Below are positions 7,889-15,719 of a DNA stretch of 64,000 nt, piece by piece. Source of the stretch: UBA4416 sp048498515 (GTDB taxonomy: Bacteria; Bacteroidota; Bacteroidia; B-17B0; Aurantibacillaceae). Under the pieces are notes generated by a model that saw only the letters and a program-made list of their open reading frames with translations, was not told where the DNA came from and searched no databases. How positions within the stretch are numbered: the first letter of the stretch is position 1; every line of letters begins with the position of its first letter. The stretch spans positions 62,001-126,000 of the forward strand of contig JBEHXV010000009.1 in the NCBI GenBank assembly GCA_048498515.1, given 5' to 3'. A program made the translations under genes and the position numbers.

Positions 7889-8230
7889 TCATCCCATAAT
7901 ATCATAAAGCCCCCAAAAGATCAGCACAAGGCCCACAATGCTGGTACTATACATCACCGCTGAAAAAGAAGTGTTATTATAAAAATTAATGCAGGTAATT
8001 AAAAAACCAATGACCAATAAAATTGAACCGAAACCGATCTTCGCCAGGCCATTTTTCCGCGCTATGGCATAGCGCATGGTTTTAATTCGTTTTATAATTG
8101 CGGCTATTAAAAGCTCATCTCCGGTTCGCTGGGATAACAGCTTTTCAATTTCTTCGTAGCTGGTTCCCTTATCGGCGAGGCCTTTGGCAAACAGGTATAA
8201 CTCCTCCTGCTGATCGTCGTTTGGTTTCAT
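7889..8230 (-). CDS. Small membrane protein with helical N-terminus
   Basis: A 113-residue protein. Residues 1-55 look like a soluble helical domain (GTSYEEIEKLLSQRTGDELL), followed by two transmembrane segments (about 62-82 and 88-110). I do not recognise a named family. It has its own promoter with an FNR-like operator at 8283-8296 and precedes the paa operon on the same strand, so it is a separate member of the putative redox regulon. The function is unknown. Confidence 0.75.
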   Translation of the reverse strand: MKPNDDQQEELYLFAKGLADKGTSYEEIEKLLSQRTGDELLIAAIIKRIKTMRYAIARKNGLAKIGFGSILLVIGFLITCINFYNNTSFSAVMYSTSIVGLVLIFWGLYDIMG

Positions 8231-8282
8231 CTTCCGGCATTTATCGTTAAGACTAACTTACAACAAACTGCTTTCGGAAACT

Positions 8283-8296
8283 ATGATCTTTGTCAT
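8283..8296. promoter_or_regulatory. FNR/CRP-like operator, promoter of the 8230 gene
   Basis: ATGATCTTTGTCAT. Its centre (8289.5) is 36.5 bases from the last base of the minus-strand element TAAGTTAG (8253-8260), class II geometry. The operator overlaps the stop codon of the upstream membrane-protein gene. Confidence 0.65.
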
Positions 8297-8724
8297 TTAA
8301 ATAGCTTAATGCCAAAGGCTATCAAACAACATACTTTTATAACTTCCATAATAACGTAATAGAAGTGAAGGTTTGAGGCCGCCACCGGCCCGCCTTTGAT
8401 GTGTGCTTCAGCCCTCGCATCAAGAGCAGGCAAGGCATAAAAGGTTTGTATCAACAAGATGAGAAAGGCGACTGTAAACAACAGATAGCTCCATTGGAAA
8501 GACCGGTCACCTTCAAAGATATAATTGATAACAACCGCGATGGCCAGAATCCATTCGACCTTATTGAGGGCAGAGAAAACCAGCCTGCCGATCCCCAACC
8601 CCAGTGGCAGATTAATTCCGGGTGCCCTGAACTTAAGCCATGCTTCCATAAAACTGATAGCGCATACAAAGCCTACCCACACAAAAACGGCAATTACTGC
8701 CAACGGATACTTAACCTCACTCAT
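8293..8724 (-). CDS. Four-helix membrane protein, last gene of the cbb3 operon
   Basis: A 143-residue protein with four predicted membrane segments (about residues 7-27, 45-68, 78-96 and 120-140) and a conserved-looking N-terminal EAWLKFRAPG stretch. I do not recognise a characterised family. Its ATG overlaps the globin stop by one base (TAATG), so it is coupled to the truncated haemoglobin and may take part in NO or O2 handling at the membrane; this is inference from context. Confidence 0.75.
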   Translation of the reverse strand: MSEVKYPLAVIAVFVWVGFVCAISFMEAWLKFRAPGINLPLGLGIGRLVFSALNKVEWILAIAVVINYIFEGDRSFQWSYLLFTVAFLILLIQTFYALPALDARAEAHIKGGPVAASNLHFYYVIMEVIKVCCLIAFGIKLFK

Positions 8725-9107
8725 TACAGATCGTGCTTTTTAAAATATTCTAATTTGGAGTTGAAGATAGCCGCCATTAAAGCACCGCGCTTTTTAGCCT
8801 CATCGGCAACCGGCCCTTCAAAGAAGGCATCAACGGTAGCCGACCAGTTTTGAACCCAGATGATAAAGTGGCTTTCGACAATAGGCATGGTTGCGTGCGG
8901 CGGAAAGGGAGCGCCGCTGTAAGTATGCTCGGCCAATAAAATAGTTTGCCAAAAGCGGTACATCTTTTCGAGGTGCTGGTCCCAGCGGTTGCCTATCCGC
9001 TCTTCGAAAATAGGTCCCAGGATCTCATTTTCCTGAATGCGCTGATAGAACGTATTCACTACCTGTTTAATGTCTTCTATGTTCTCAATATCTTTTTTCA
9101 TCGTCAT
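8724..9107 (-). CDS. Group III truncated haemoglobin
   Basis: A 127-residue globin. Features match group III (trHbP): VVNTFYQRIQENEILGPIF at helices A-B, RFWQTILL in helix E, and the PFPPHATMPIVESHFIIW block containing the proximal histidine. The start at 9107 gives an ATGA overlap with the hemN stop codon; an upstream in-frame start would lie inside hemN. Roles in binding O2 or detoxifying NO in microaerobic conditions are known for the group. Placement after hemN in the cbb3 operon fits that. Confidence 0.92.
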   Translation of the reverse strand: MTMKKDIENIEDIKQVVNTFYQRIQENEILGPIFEERIGNRWDQHLEKMYRFWQTILLAEHTYSGAPFPPHATMPIVESHFIIWVQNWSATVDAFFEGPVADEAKKRGALMAAIFNSKLEYFKKHDL

Positions 9108-10462
9108 GCCGTTGTGCTGAATACATTTGTCCCTGGCACCTTTTGCCAATAGCGTTTATCAAAGGCTAAGCACACATTGCGTAAAAACAGCCTGCCGGCG
9201 TCGCTGATCTTCAACGCTTCAGGCGTTACCTGTATCAAGCCGTCTTTTAAAAATTCCCCGAATTTATCTTTCGAATCAACATAGTGCTCATCCAGCCTTG
9301 TTTGGTGCCTGCACATTAAATTTAAAATGTGCTCCCGAATGACCAGATCTTCCGGTGTGAGCGAATGCCCTTTAAAGATGGGGAACTGTCCGCTGTCTAC
9401 AGCCTCTTTATATTCTTCAACGGTTTTTATATTCTGAGCAAAACCGTCCCAGGTATCGCTGATGGAGGAACAGCCAAGGCCCACAAGCAGCCTGGTGGTG
9501 TTAGTAGTGTAACCCATAAAATTGCGGTGCAATGTGCCGTTGCGGAAAGCAGCAAATAACGCGTCATCCGGTAAGGCAAAATGATCCATGCCAATATCCA
9601 GGTAACCTGCCTTTAAAAACAGTTCCTTCCCGGTTTCATATAAGCTTCTTTTATAAGAATCAGCCGGCAAATCTTTTTCCGAATATTTCCGTTGTCCGGG
9701 TTTTAACCAGGGCACATGCGCGTAGCTGTAAAAGGCAATGCGTTCCGGTTTTAAGGAAATGATCTTTGCAACGGTATCGCTAATGGATTCGATGGTTTGA
9801 TGTGGCAAACCATAGACCAGGTCCATGTTAACAGAGGTATAACCTATTTCCCTCGCATGGTCCATTACTTCCTTCACTTCATTAAACGACTGGTAACGGT
9901 TAATCGTGTCCTGTACTTTCCCGTCAAAATCCTGGATGCCAAAGCTCACGCGCTTAAAACCCAGCTTATATAAAACGCTTAAATGTTCCTTCGTCGTATT
10001 GGCCGGATGACCCTCGAAGCTAAAGTCATAGCCATCGGCAATAGTGGCGGTGCCCAACAACGCTTCCAACAAATAAGTCAGATTTTTTGGCGAGAAAAAA
10101 GTGGGCGTGCCGCCGCCTAAATGGATCTCTTTGATTATCGGCCTTTCCTGGAACTGCTGCAGATACAACTGCCATTCTTTGAGTAAAGCTTCGATATAGG
10201 GCAATTCCACTTTATGGTTTACCGTAATGCGCGTATTACACGCACAGTAAGTGCAAAGGTTCTCGCAATAAGGCAGATGAATGTACAGGCTGATGCCATC
10301 CTTATTATGCCTGATAAAAGCTTTCCGGATCTTCTCAGTCCAGGCTGCCTGGTCCATATTATTGTCCCAGTAAGGTACAGTGGGATAACTCGTATAGCGG
10401 GGCGCAGGAATGTTATATTTTGAAACCAGGTCCATTTTATGCTGACTTAACGCGTTGTTCAT
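9104..10462 (-). CDS. hemN: Oxygen-independent coproporphyrinogen III oxidase
   Basis: A 452-residue radical SAM enzyme that decarboxylates coproporphyrinogen III without O2. The signature YCENLCTYCACN holds the CxxxCxxC Fe-S ligands; HLGGGTPTFF and the GFKRVSFGIQDFD block are HemN-typical, and the length is that of true HemN (about 450) rather than HemW. It overlaps the upstream decarboxylase gene by 26 bases and the globin by 4. It supplies haem for cbb3 and the globin at low oxygen. Confidence 0.96.
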   Translation of the reverse strand: MNNALSQHKMDLVSKYNIPAPRYTSYPTVPYWDNNMDQAAWTEKIRKAFIRHNKDGISLYIHLPYCENLCTYCACNTRITVNHKVELPYIEALLKEWQLYLQQFQERPIIKEIHLGGGTPTFFSPKNLTYLLEALLGTATIADGYDFSFEGHPANTTKEHLSVLYKLGFKRVSFGIQDFDGKVQDTINRYQSFNEVKEVMDHAREIGYTSVNMDLVYGLPHQTIESISDTVAKIISLKPERIAFYSYAHVPWLKPGQRKYSEKDLPADSYKRSLYETGKELFLKAGYLDIGMDHFALPDDALFAAFRNGTLHRNFMGYTTNTTRLLVGLGCSSISDTWDGFAQNIKTVEEYKEAVDSGQFPIFKGHSLTPEDLVIREHILNLMCRHQTRLDEHYVDSKDKFGEFLKDGLIQVTPEALKISDAGRLFLRNVCLAFDKRYWQKVPGTNVFSTTA

Positions 10463-11687
10463 TTTTTAATTCGGTCAAAAAATTATCGATGATACCCTGC
10501 CTCACATGAGGCATCACCACGATCTTATACCAGTTCGGCTTCTCGTCGTGATTGTCGGGTACCAAATGGTATTTTTCAGCCAGGCTTTTGCTGATATAAT
10601 CTGCATCGATGGTGACGATGTTCAGATCGGGGTTCCGGAAATAACGAATATTCCACTCATCCAACTTCTCACAGATCGACGTTGTCCTGTCTACCAGCTG
10701 GCGCATCTTCACCGTCCAGCCAACAGACCCATGAATGCGCAGGATCATCCACACGCAAACTGCATTGGCGCCCGAGCGGCTCCCGCATAAGGTGAAATCC
10801 TTTCCTTTTACATAACCCGCTTCGTTCGTGCACACATACTGCAATAGCTCTTTCCGTACAAGAAAAATCCCTGTACCATAAGGCGCCTGGAGCATCTTGT
10901 GCCCGTCGATAGAGAATGAGGAAATAGTGTTATTCCTGAAATTATAGGTATTGGCATTGTTGGTAAAAGGATAGATAAATCCGCCATAAGCACCGTCAAC
11001 ATGCAACTTGTAATTAAGATGCAGGAGGTTCAGGAAAGAAGTTACTTTTTCAATATCGTCAACCGAACCAAACATGGTCGTGGACATGTTTAAATTCACG
11101 ATAAAGTACTTGATGCCGGAAGCCAGCGCCCGCTCTGTTTTTTCTTCAAGATCTTTTATCACGATCTCCCGGGTAATGGTGTCGGTTTGTAGTTCAATGG
11201 CTTTTAAATGAAGCAGGTCAATGCCTTTGGGAATGGAATAATGTGTATCGGCCGAATACATCACGGCGATCTCATCCAAAGAAGCCTTATACTCTGTCAT
11301 AAAATAATTCCGGTAGATCCATAAGGCCTCGATGTTGGCCTCGGTGCCACCACTGGCCACATAACCGTCATAGCTATCCGGTTCAGCGCCAAAGATCTCC
11401 TCGGCACATATCCTGATCAGGTCTTTTTCCAGTTCCTGAGTCCCGCTGAAAAAATCTTCATGCTCATCGCCAAGCGTATGTACGCCGATGTGGTTTGGAT
11501 TGGCAATGAGCGTTGAAAGGAAAGGCGCGTCCTTTAAAAAAGGCGCGTCGTCGTAAAAAATATCTGTATCCAGGAAGGTTCCCGGAATACCAATGATATT
11601 CTCCGTTCTATAATTGGTGTTCTTACTTAAGCATTCAAACACCTTGTTCTTGATCTGTGAGTATGAATATTTTTCCCAGTACATCAT
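10437..11687 (-). CDS. Group II PLP-dependent amino acid decarboxylase
   Basis: A 416-residue fold-type I PLP enzyme. The cofactor lysine is in SIDGHKMLQAPYGTG; HVDGAYGGF carries the aspartate that contacts the PLP ring nitrogen; YVASGGTEANIEAL is the phosphate-binding region. Relatives are annotated as histidine, glutamate or tyrosine decarboxylases; the substrate cannot be decided from sequence. The ATG directly follows the SafE stop (TAAATG), and it overlaps hemN by 26 bases, so it is firmly inside the cbb3 operon. A proton-consuming or amine-making role at low O2 is possible, and it depends on PLP made by PdxH. Confidence 0.88.
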   Translation of the reverse strand: MMYWEKYSYSQIKNKVFECLSKNTNYRTENIIGIPGTFLDTDIFYDDAPFLKDAPFLSTLIANPNHIGVHTLGDEHEDFFSGTQELEKDLIRICAEEIFGAEPDSYDGYVASGGTEANIEALWIYRNYFMTEYKASLDEIAVMYSADTHYSIPKGIDLLHLKAIELQTDTITREIVIKDLEEKTERALASGIKYFIVNLNMSTTMFGSVDDIEKVTSFLNLLHLNYKLHVDGAYGGFIYPFTNNANTYNFRNNTISSFSIDGHKMLQAPYGTGIFLVRKELLQYVCTNEAGYVKGKDFTLCGSRSGANAVCVWMILRIHGSVGWTVKMRQLVDRTTSICEKLDEWNIRYFRNPDLNIVTIDADYISKSLAEKYHLVPDNHDEKPNWYKIVVMPHVRQGIIDNFLTELKNEQRVKSA

Positions 11688-12440
11688 TTATTTTTTTTGA
11701 CAGCAGGTTTTAACCGGCCCCTTATACGCGTTCGGTGTTTCACAACAGGACACGTTGTGGTTGTTTTTCCCGAAAGCAGGGCTTAAATAGGGAATGCCTA
11801 AATTCAATCCCCTGATGATGAGCATTACCGCCATCATGCTAACGACAAAGGGCATAGCCCGGCGAATACGGTTCCGGTTGTTGAGTGTAATGAACTGACC
11901 CAGGAAGGCCACCGCATACATAACGGGAATAGTTCCCAGCCCGAAGTAAAGCATAAAAGCCGCGCCTTTCATATAATCCCCGCTGGCCACAGAGCCCGCT
12001 ATTCCCAGGTACACTAATCCGCAAGGCAACAAGCCGTTCAGCAAGCCAATCAGAAACAGGAAACGCAAACCCTTTCTATTAAAGAATTTTCCTAATTGTA
12101 ATTTGACACCGTTAACAAAGCGGTAAAGAAAACCGCTGCCGGGAACATTGACATTATGTAATTGTGTGAGCCACACGGAAGCCAGCAATAAAACGCCAAT
12201 ACTGATGGATAAAGCCTGCTGGAAACCTCCCATGAAAAAAGATTGTCCCAGCAAACCAAACAACAAACCCATGAAGGTATAAGTCATTACCCGACCCAGG
12301 TTATATAAAAAAATGGCCAGCGATTTTTTTAGCGGCGAATACCGGTGCACCGGCAATGCCAGCGCAATGGGGCCACACATGCCAATGCAGTGAAAGCTTC
12401 CTAAAAACCCGAGCGATATAGCCGCGAAAACAAGTTCCAT
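11688..12440 (-). CDS. SafE/TauE-like membrane protein of the cbb3 cluster
   Basis: A 250-residue protein with about six membrane segments and the opening GFLGSFHCIGMCGPIALALP, which is the signature of the UreH/SafE-like transmembrane proteins routinely found beside ccoGH in Bacteroidota. The CxxxC pair early on and a cysteine-rich C-terminal tail (SCCETPNAYKG...KTCCQKK) suggest metal, probably copper, handling for oxidase assembly. The start at 12440 leaves a single base after the ccoH stop. Confidence 0.88.
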   Translation of the reverse strand: MELVFAAISLGFLGSFHCIGMCGPIALALPVHRYSPLKKSLAIFLYNLGRVMTYTFMGLLFGLLGQSFFMGGFQQALSISIGVLLLASVWLTQLHNVNVPGSGFLYRFVNGVKLQLGKFFNRKGLRFLFLIGLLNGLLPCGLVYLGIAGSVASGDYMKGAAFMLYFGLGTIPVMYAVAFLGQFITLNNRNRIRRAMPFVVSMMAVMLIIRGLNLGIPYLSPAFGKNNHNVSCCETPNAYKGPVKTCCQKK

Positions 12441-12441
12441 G

Positions 12442-12876
12442 TCAGTTAATAAAAATAACTTCTTCTTTAAAATAAGTTTTTCCTTCACTCTCCCATGATA
12501 GCTGCATCCGGTAAACACCGTGGCTCATACCAGAGGTTGAAATGACCTGTTCGTTATTCACAAAATTCATTTTCACATTCAGGTCTTTACTTGAATCGGA
12601 GGGTCTGAAAAAATTAACATTGCCTTTAAAATCGCTTGTGATGACCGAAGAGTCTGCTTTTAATATAACGGCATTTCCATGCACAACATGACTGATACTG
12701 GTCGCCAGGCGCTTTTCGTTGCTGATGGCGTTGATCTTATCCTGGAATTTTAATTCCTGTGCATAATAGTCTTTGCTTTCCAGCTCCACTTTTTGCCCAA
12801 AACAGAGAACAACGAGCGTAACGATAAGTGTTACAAAGCTTAAATACAGGATGGTGATTTTTTTGCTCCAGCTCAT
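12442..12876 (-). CDS. ccoH: FixH/CcoH family assembly protein
   Basis: A 144-residue protein with one N-terminal membrane anchor (about residues 8-28) followed by a periplasmic beta domain. The KDYYAQELKFQDKI motif is typical of FixH/CcoH, which stabilises the cbb3 oxidase. It is 9 bases downstream of ccoG. Confidence 0.9.
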   Translation of the reverse strand: MSWSKKITILYLSFVTLIVTLVVLCFGQKVELESKDYYAQELKFQDKINAISNEKRLATSISHVVHGNAVILKADSSVITSDFKGNVNFFRPSDSSKDLNVKMNFVNNEQVISTSGMSHGVYRMQLSWESEGKTYFKEEVIFIN

Positions 12877-12885
12877 GATGATAAA

Positions 12886-14286
12886 TTATTTACTGCGTGA
12901 AATATTACTTAGGAAATTTGTCTTAATCGTTTTGATCTTTTTATGGTTTGAATAGATGCCAATTTCCAGGATGGACTTTCGCTTAGTGACGTCCGCTTTG
13001 TTGAGTATTACAAAAAACTCACCTTCGCTCACCGCCTCGCTTTTTACCATAAGGTCTTTCCCTATGATGCGAATCTCAGCATCGAAATTCTCCACCTTAA
13101 TATCAACCGGAAGGTCATTGCGTGTTTTGTTCACCAATTTGATGGTATAGAGGTTGCTGATCCTGTTATCCGGTTGCTCCTGGTAAAGCATTCCCTTTGC
13201 CCTTAAAATAGTTGCATCATAATCCGAACGGGTGGCAAGGAGGAAACCTTCAAGGCCTATCAATACAAGCAGAACAGCGCTATACGCCTTCATACGGGTG
13301 GTGAAGGTCAGTTTTTGCTTGTTCTTAATTCCATTTTCAGAAGCATAGCGGATCAGTCCAATGGGCAGGTTAATTTTTTCCATAACGGTATTGCATTCAT
13401 CGATGCAGGCTGTGCAGTTAATGCACTCCAGTTGAGTGCCGTTCCGGATGTCGATACCGGTAGGGCAAACTTTGACGCATAAGCCGCAATCAATACAGTC
13501 GCCTTTGCCGTGGTCCACGTTTTTTTTGATCTTGTGCCTCGGCTCTCCGCGCTCATAATCATAAGCCACTACAATCGAGTTCTGGTCGAGCAACACGCCC
13601 TGCATTCTTCCATACGGGCAAACAATAATGCACACCTGCTCCCTTAGGTAAGAATACACGAAATAAAATACAAACGTAAAAATCCATAACGCAATAAGGC
13701 TTCCGATATGTTTCACAGGTTCTGTATATAGCTTCACCACTTCATCCAACCCGATCAGATAACTCAATAAAGTGTTGGCAATTAAATAGGACAGTATAAA
13801 GAACAGCACGAATTTCAAAGCCCGTTTCATTATTTTTTCATTGCTCCATGGCGCTTGCTTTAATGCCTTTTGGTGGCTTGCGTCGCCCTCAATAAGGTAC
13901 TCGATGCGGCGGAAGAGCATTTCCATGAAAATTGTTTGCGGGCAGGCCCAGCCGCAAAACACCCTGCCAAACACAACGGTAAACAAAGCAATAAACACAA
14001 TAAAGATGAGCATGCCAAGTCCGAAAATGAAAAAATCCTGTGCCCAGAAAATCATTCCGAAAAGAATGAACTTCTTATGGAAAATATCCATTAAAAACAA
14101 GGGCTCGCCGTTTACCTTTACAAATGGCAAACCAAAGAATACAAGCAGGTAAACATAACTCAGGTAAGCGCGCAGGTTAAACAGTTTTCCCGAGGGTTTC
14201 TTTGGAAAGATCCACGCTCTTTTTCCCTCCTGATCAATGGTAGCGATTGTGTCCCTGAAGCTTTCCTGTTTAGTTTCCGTTTCCAT
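12886..14286 (-). CDS. ccoG: Cytochrome c oxidase accessory protein CcoG (FixG)
   Basis: A 466-residue membrane protein with two ferredoxin-type 4Fe-4S motifs (CIDCGLCVKVCP and CINCTACIDECN), about five membrane segments, and a C-terminal Ig-like domain. The GRVFCGWACPQTIF motif is diagnostic. CcoG acts in copper reduction and delivery for cbb3 assembly. I chose the ATG at 14286; the longer frame would need a TTG at 14298. Confidence 0.95.
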   Translation of the reverse strand: METETKQESFRDTIATIDQEGKRAWIFPKKPSGKLFNLRAYLSYVYLLVFFGLPFVKVNGEPLFLMDIFHKKFILFGMIFWAQDFFIFGLGMLIFIVFIALFTVVFGRVFCGWACPQTIFMEMLFRRIEYLIEGDASHQKALKQAPWSNEKIMKRALKFVLFFILSYLIANTLLSYLIGLDEVVKLYTEPVKHIGSLIALWIFTFVFYFVYSYLREQVCIIVCPYGRMQGVLLDQNSIVVAYDYERGEPRHKIKKNVDHGKGDCIDCGLCVKVCPTGIDIRNGTQLECINCTACIDECNTVMEKINLPIGLIRYASENGIKNKQKLTFTTRMKAYSAVLLVLIGLEGFLLATRSDYDATILRAKGMLYQEQPDNRISNLYTIKLVNKTRNDLPVDIKVENFDAEIRIIGKDLMVKSEAVSEGEFFVILNKADVTKRKSILEIGIYSNHKKIKTIKTNFLSNISRSK

Positions 14287-14300
14287 TTTTAAGAGCAATT

Positions 14301-15518
14301 TTATTTTTCCGGATTCAACGAATCCTTCGCTATAACAGGCACCGCCAAGCTATCTGTTTTTATCCCTGTGCTGTCGGTAGCGGTTGTCACAGACGCTTCG
14401 GCGAACAAATCACCCTGCGCCGCTTTTGCGTTCGGTGGATTTGTGCCGGCCAGTGTCTTAATGTAGCTCGACACCTGGGCAATTTGTAATGGGGACAGAT
14501 CTTCTTTCCAGGATTTCATTCCCTTATCCGCCCAACCGTATTTAATGCTCTTAAACACATCGGCAATACCTCCGCTGTGCAGCCAGTAAGCATCGGTCAG
14601 GTTCGGTCCTACTCCTCCCTCGCCCAGCTTACCGTGGCAGGCTATACAATTAGCCATAAACACTTCTTTTCCCGCTTCCAGGTCTGCGCCTTCCAGCATC
14701 TTCACGGTCGATTCATCCACGTTGTTGGCCGATGTTTTCATAAATTCCTCGATCTGTAATTTTGCGGCGGCTACCTCTTTGTCGTACTCGGCGGTTTGCA
14801 GATCGCCCGTACCGGTCACGTGGAAATTGATCAGGTAGACGACAGCCACCGCTATGGTTAAATAAAATCCATATTTCCACCAGGGCGGCAGGTTATTGTC
14901 CAGCTCACGAATACCGTCATAATCATGATCCAGCATGATCTCCTCTTCTTTATCCATGTCTACAGAAGCATTCAGCTTGTCGAGGATCGTTTTCTCTTTT
15001 ATTTCTTTAACCGTACCATCTGTCGTGGTAACAGTTTTAGGCACCTTCTCTGTTTTCACAAAGCCCTTGATCGTATTAAACAGCAGGAAGATCACGATGC
15101 CCTCAATAAAAATAATACCGATCAGGAAATAAAACGTGAAGCCATCCAGTCCTCCAATGCGCCAGTCGTCAGACATCGCAGCAGCAGAAGACCCGGCATC
15201 CTGCGCCAGCAATTGATTGCTCAATAACATAACTGCGGCCAATACGGAAACGATCTTTGGGCCATTGGATTCCTTATCCGCTTTGTTCTTCTTGTAATTC
15301 TCCATCAAATAATCGCTTTGCGCCAGGTTTTTTAATACGCTGCTCATGGCAACAATCAGCATCAGTAATAACAGGATGGCAAGCACCAGGGTGTCGAATA
15401 AAGCATTTGAAAAATAACTTGTTGTGGCGGCTGTTTCCGCTTCCTGTGAAAAGCCAGCCAATGGCACCATCAACAGCAGGGCGATGGATCTTAGTTTGAG
15501 TGTTTTAATAAATGTCAT
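14301..15518 (-). CDS. ccoP: cbb3 oxidase subunit CcoP, apparently mono-haem
   Basis: A 405-residue protein. It has a signal/membrane helix at residues 8-24, further hydrophobic segments near 38-62, 90-108 and 130-150, the cbb3 N-terminal domain (LDHDYDGIRELDNNLPPWWKYGF), and one cytochrome c domain with CIACH at residues 291-295 and distal Met in DKGMKSW. Proteobacterial CcoP has two CxxCH motifs; I see only one here. It delivers electrons to the CcoNO core and lies 12 bases after the CcoQ-like gene. Confidence 0.92.
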   Translation of the reverse strand: MTFIKTLKLRSIALLLMVPLAGFSQEAETAATTSYFSNALFDTLVLAILLLLMLIVAMSSVLKNLAQSDYLMENYKKNKADKESNGPKIVSVLAAVMLLSNQLLAQDAGSSAAAMSDDWRIGGLDGFTFYFLIGIIFIEGIVIFLLFNTIKGFVKTEKVPKTVTTTDGTVKEIKEKTILDKLNASVDMDKEEEIMLDHDYDGIRELDNNLPPWWKYGFYLTIAVAVVYLINFHVTGTGDLQTAEYDKEVAAAKLQIEEFMKTSANNVDESTVKMLEGADLEAGKEVFMANCIACHGKLGEGGVGPNLTDAYWLHSGGIADVFKSIKYGWADKGMKSWKEDLSPLQIAQVSSYIKTLAGTNPPNAKAAQGDLFAEASVTTATDSTGIKTDSLAVPVIAKDSLNPEK

Positions 15519-15530
15519 AACCAGAGTTTT

Positions 15531-15698
15531 TTAAAGGTCGTTTTCTAATGGAATGTTCCTTGATCTTTCAATGTACTTTTTGTCCGCCTTGATCACATAA
15601 AACGTGACGGCGGAAAAGAAAATAAAGAACAACAGAAGCGATGCCAGCGGGTAAATGCTGATCCCAGCAATGCTTTCAAGGTAATTGATGAATTTCAT
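15531..15698 (-). CDS. ccoQ: CcoQ-like small subunit (55 aa)
   Basis: A short frame between ccoNO and ccoP encodes 55 residues starting MKFINYLESIAG, with one membrane helix (about 16-37) and a basic/acidic tail ending NIPLENDL. Size, topology and position match CcoQ/FixQ, the small stabilising subunit of cbb3 oxidases. Start ATG at 15698, stop TAA at 15531. Confidence 0.85.
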   Translation of the reverse strand: MKFINYLESIAGISIYPLASLLLFFIFFSAVTFYVIKADKKYIERSRNIPLENDL

Positions 15699-15719
15699 AA
15701 GGTTATTTTTTAGAAGTGA

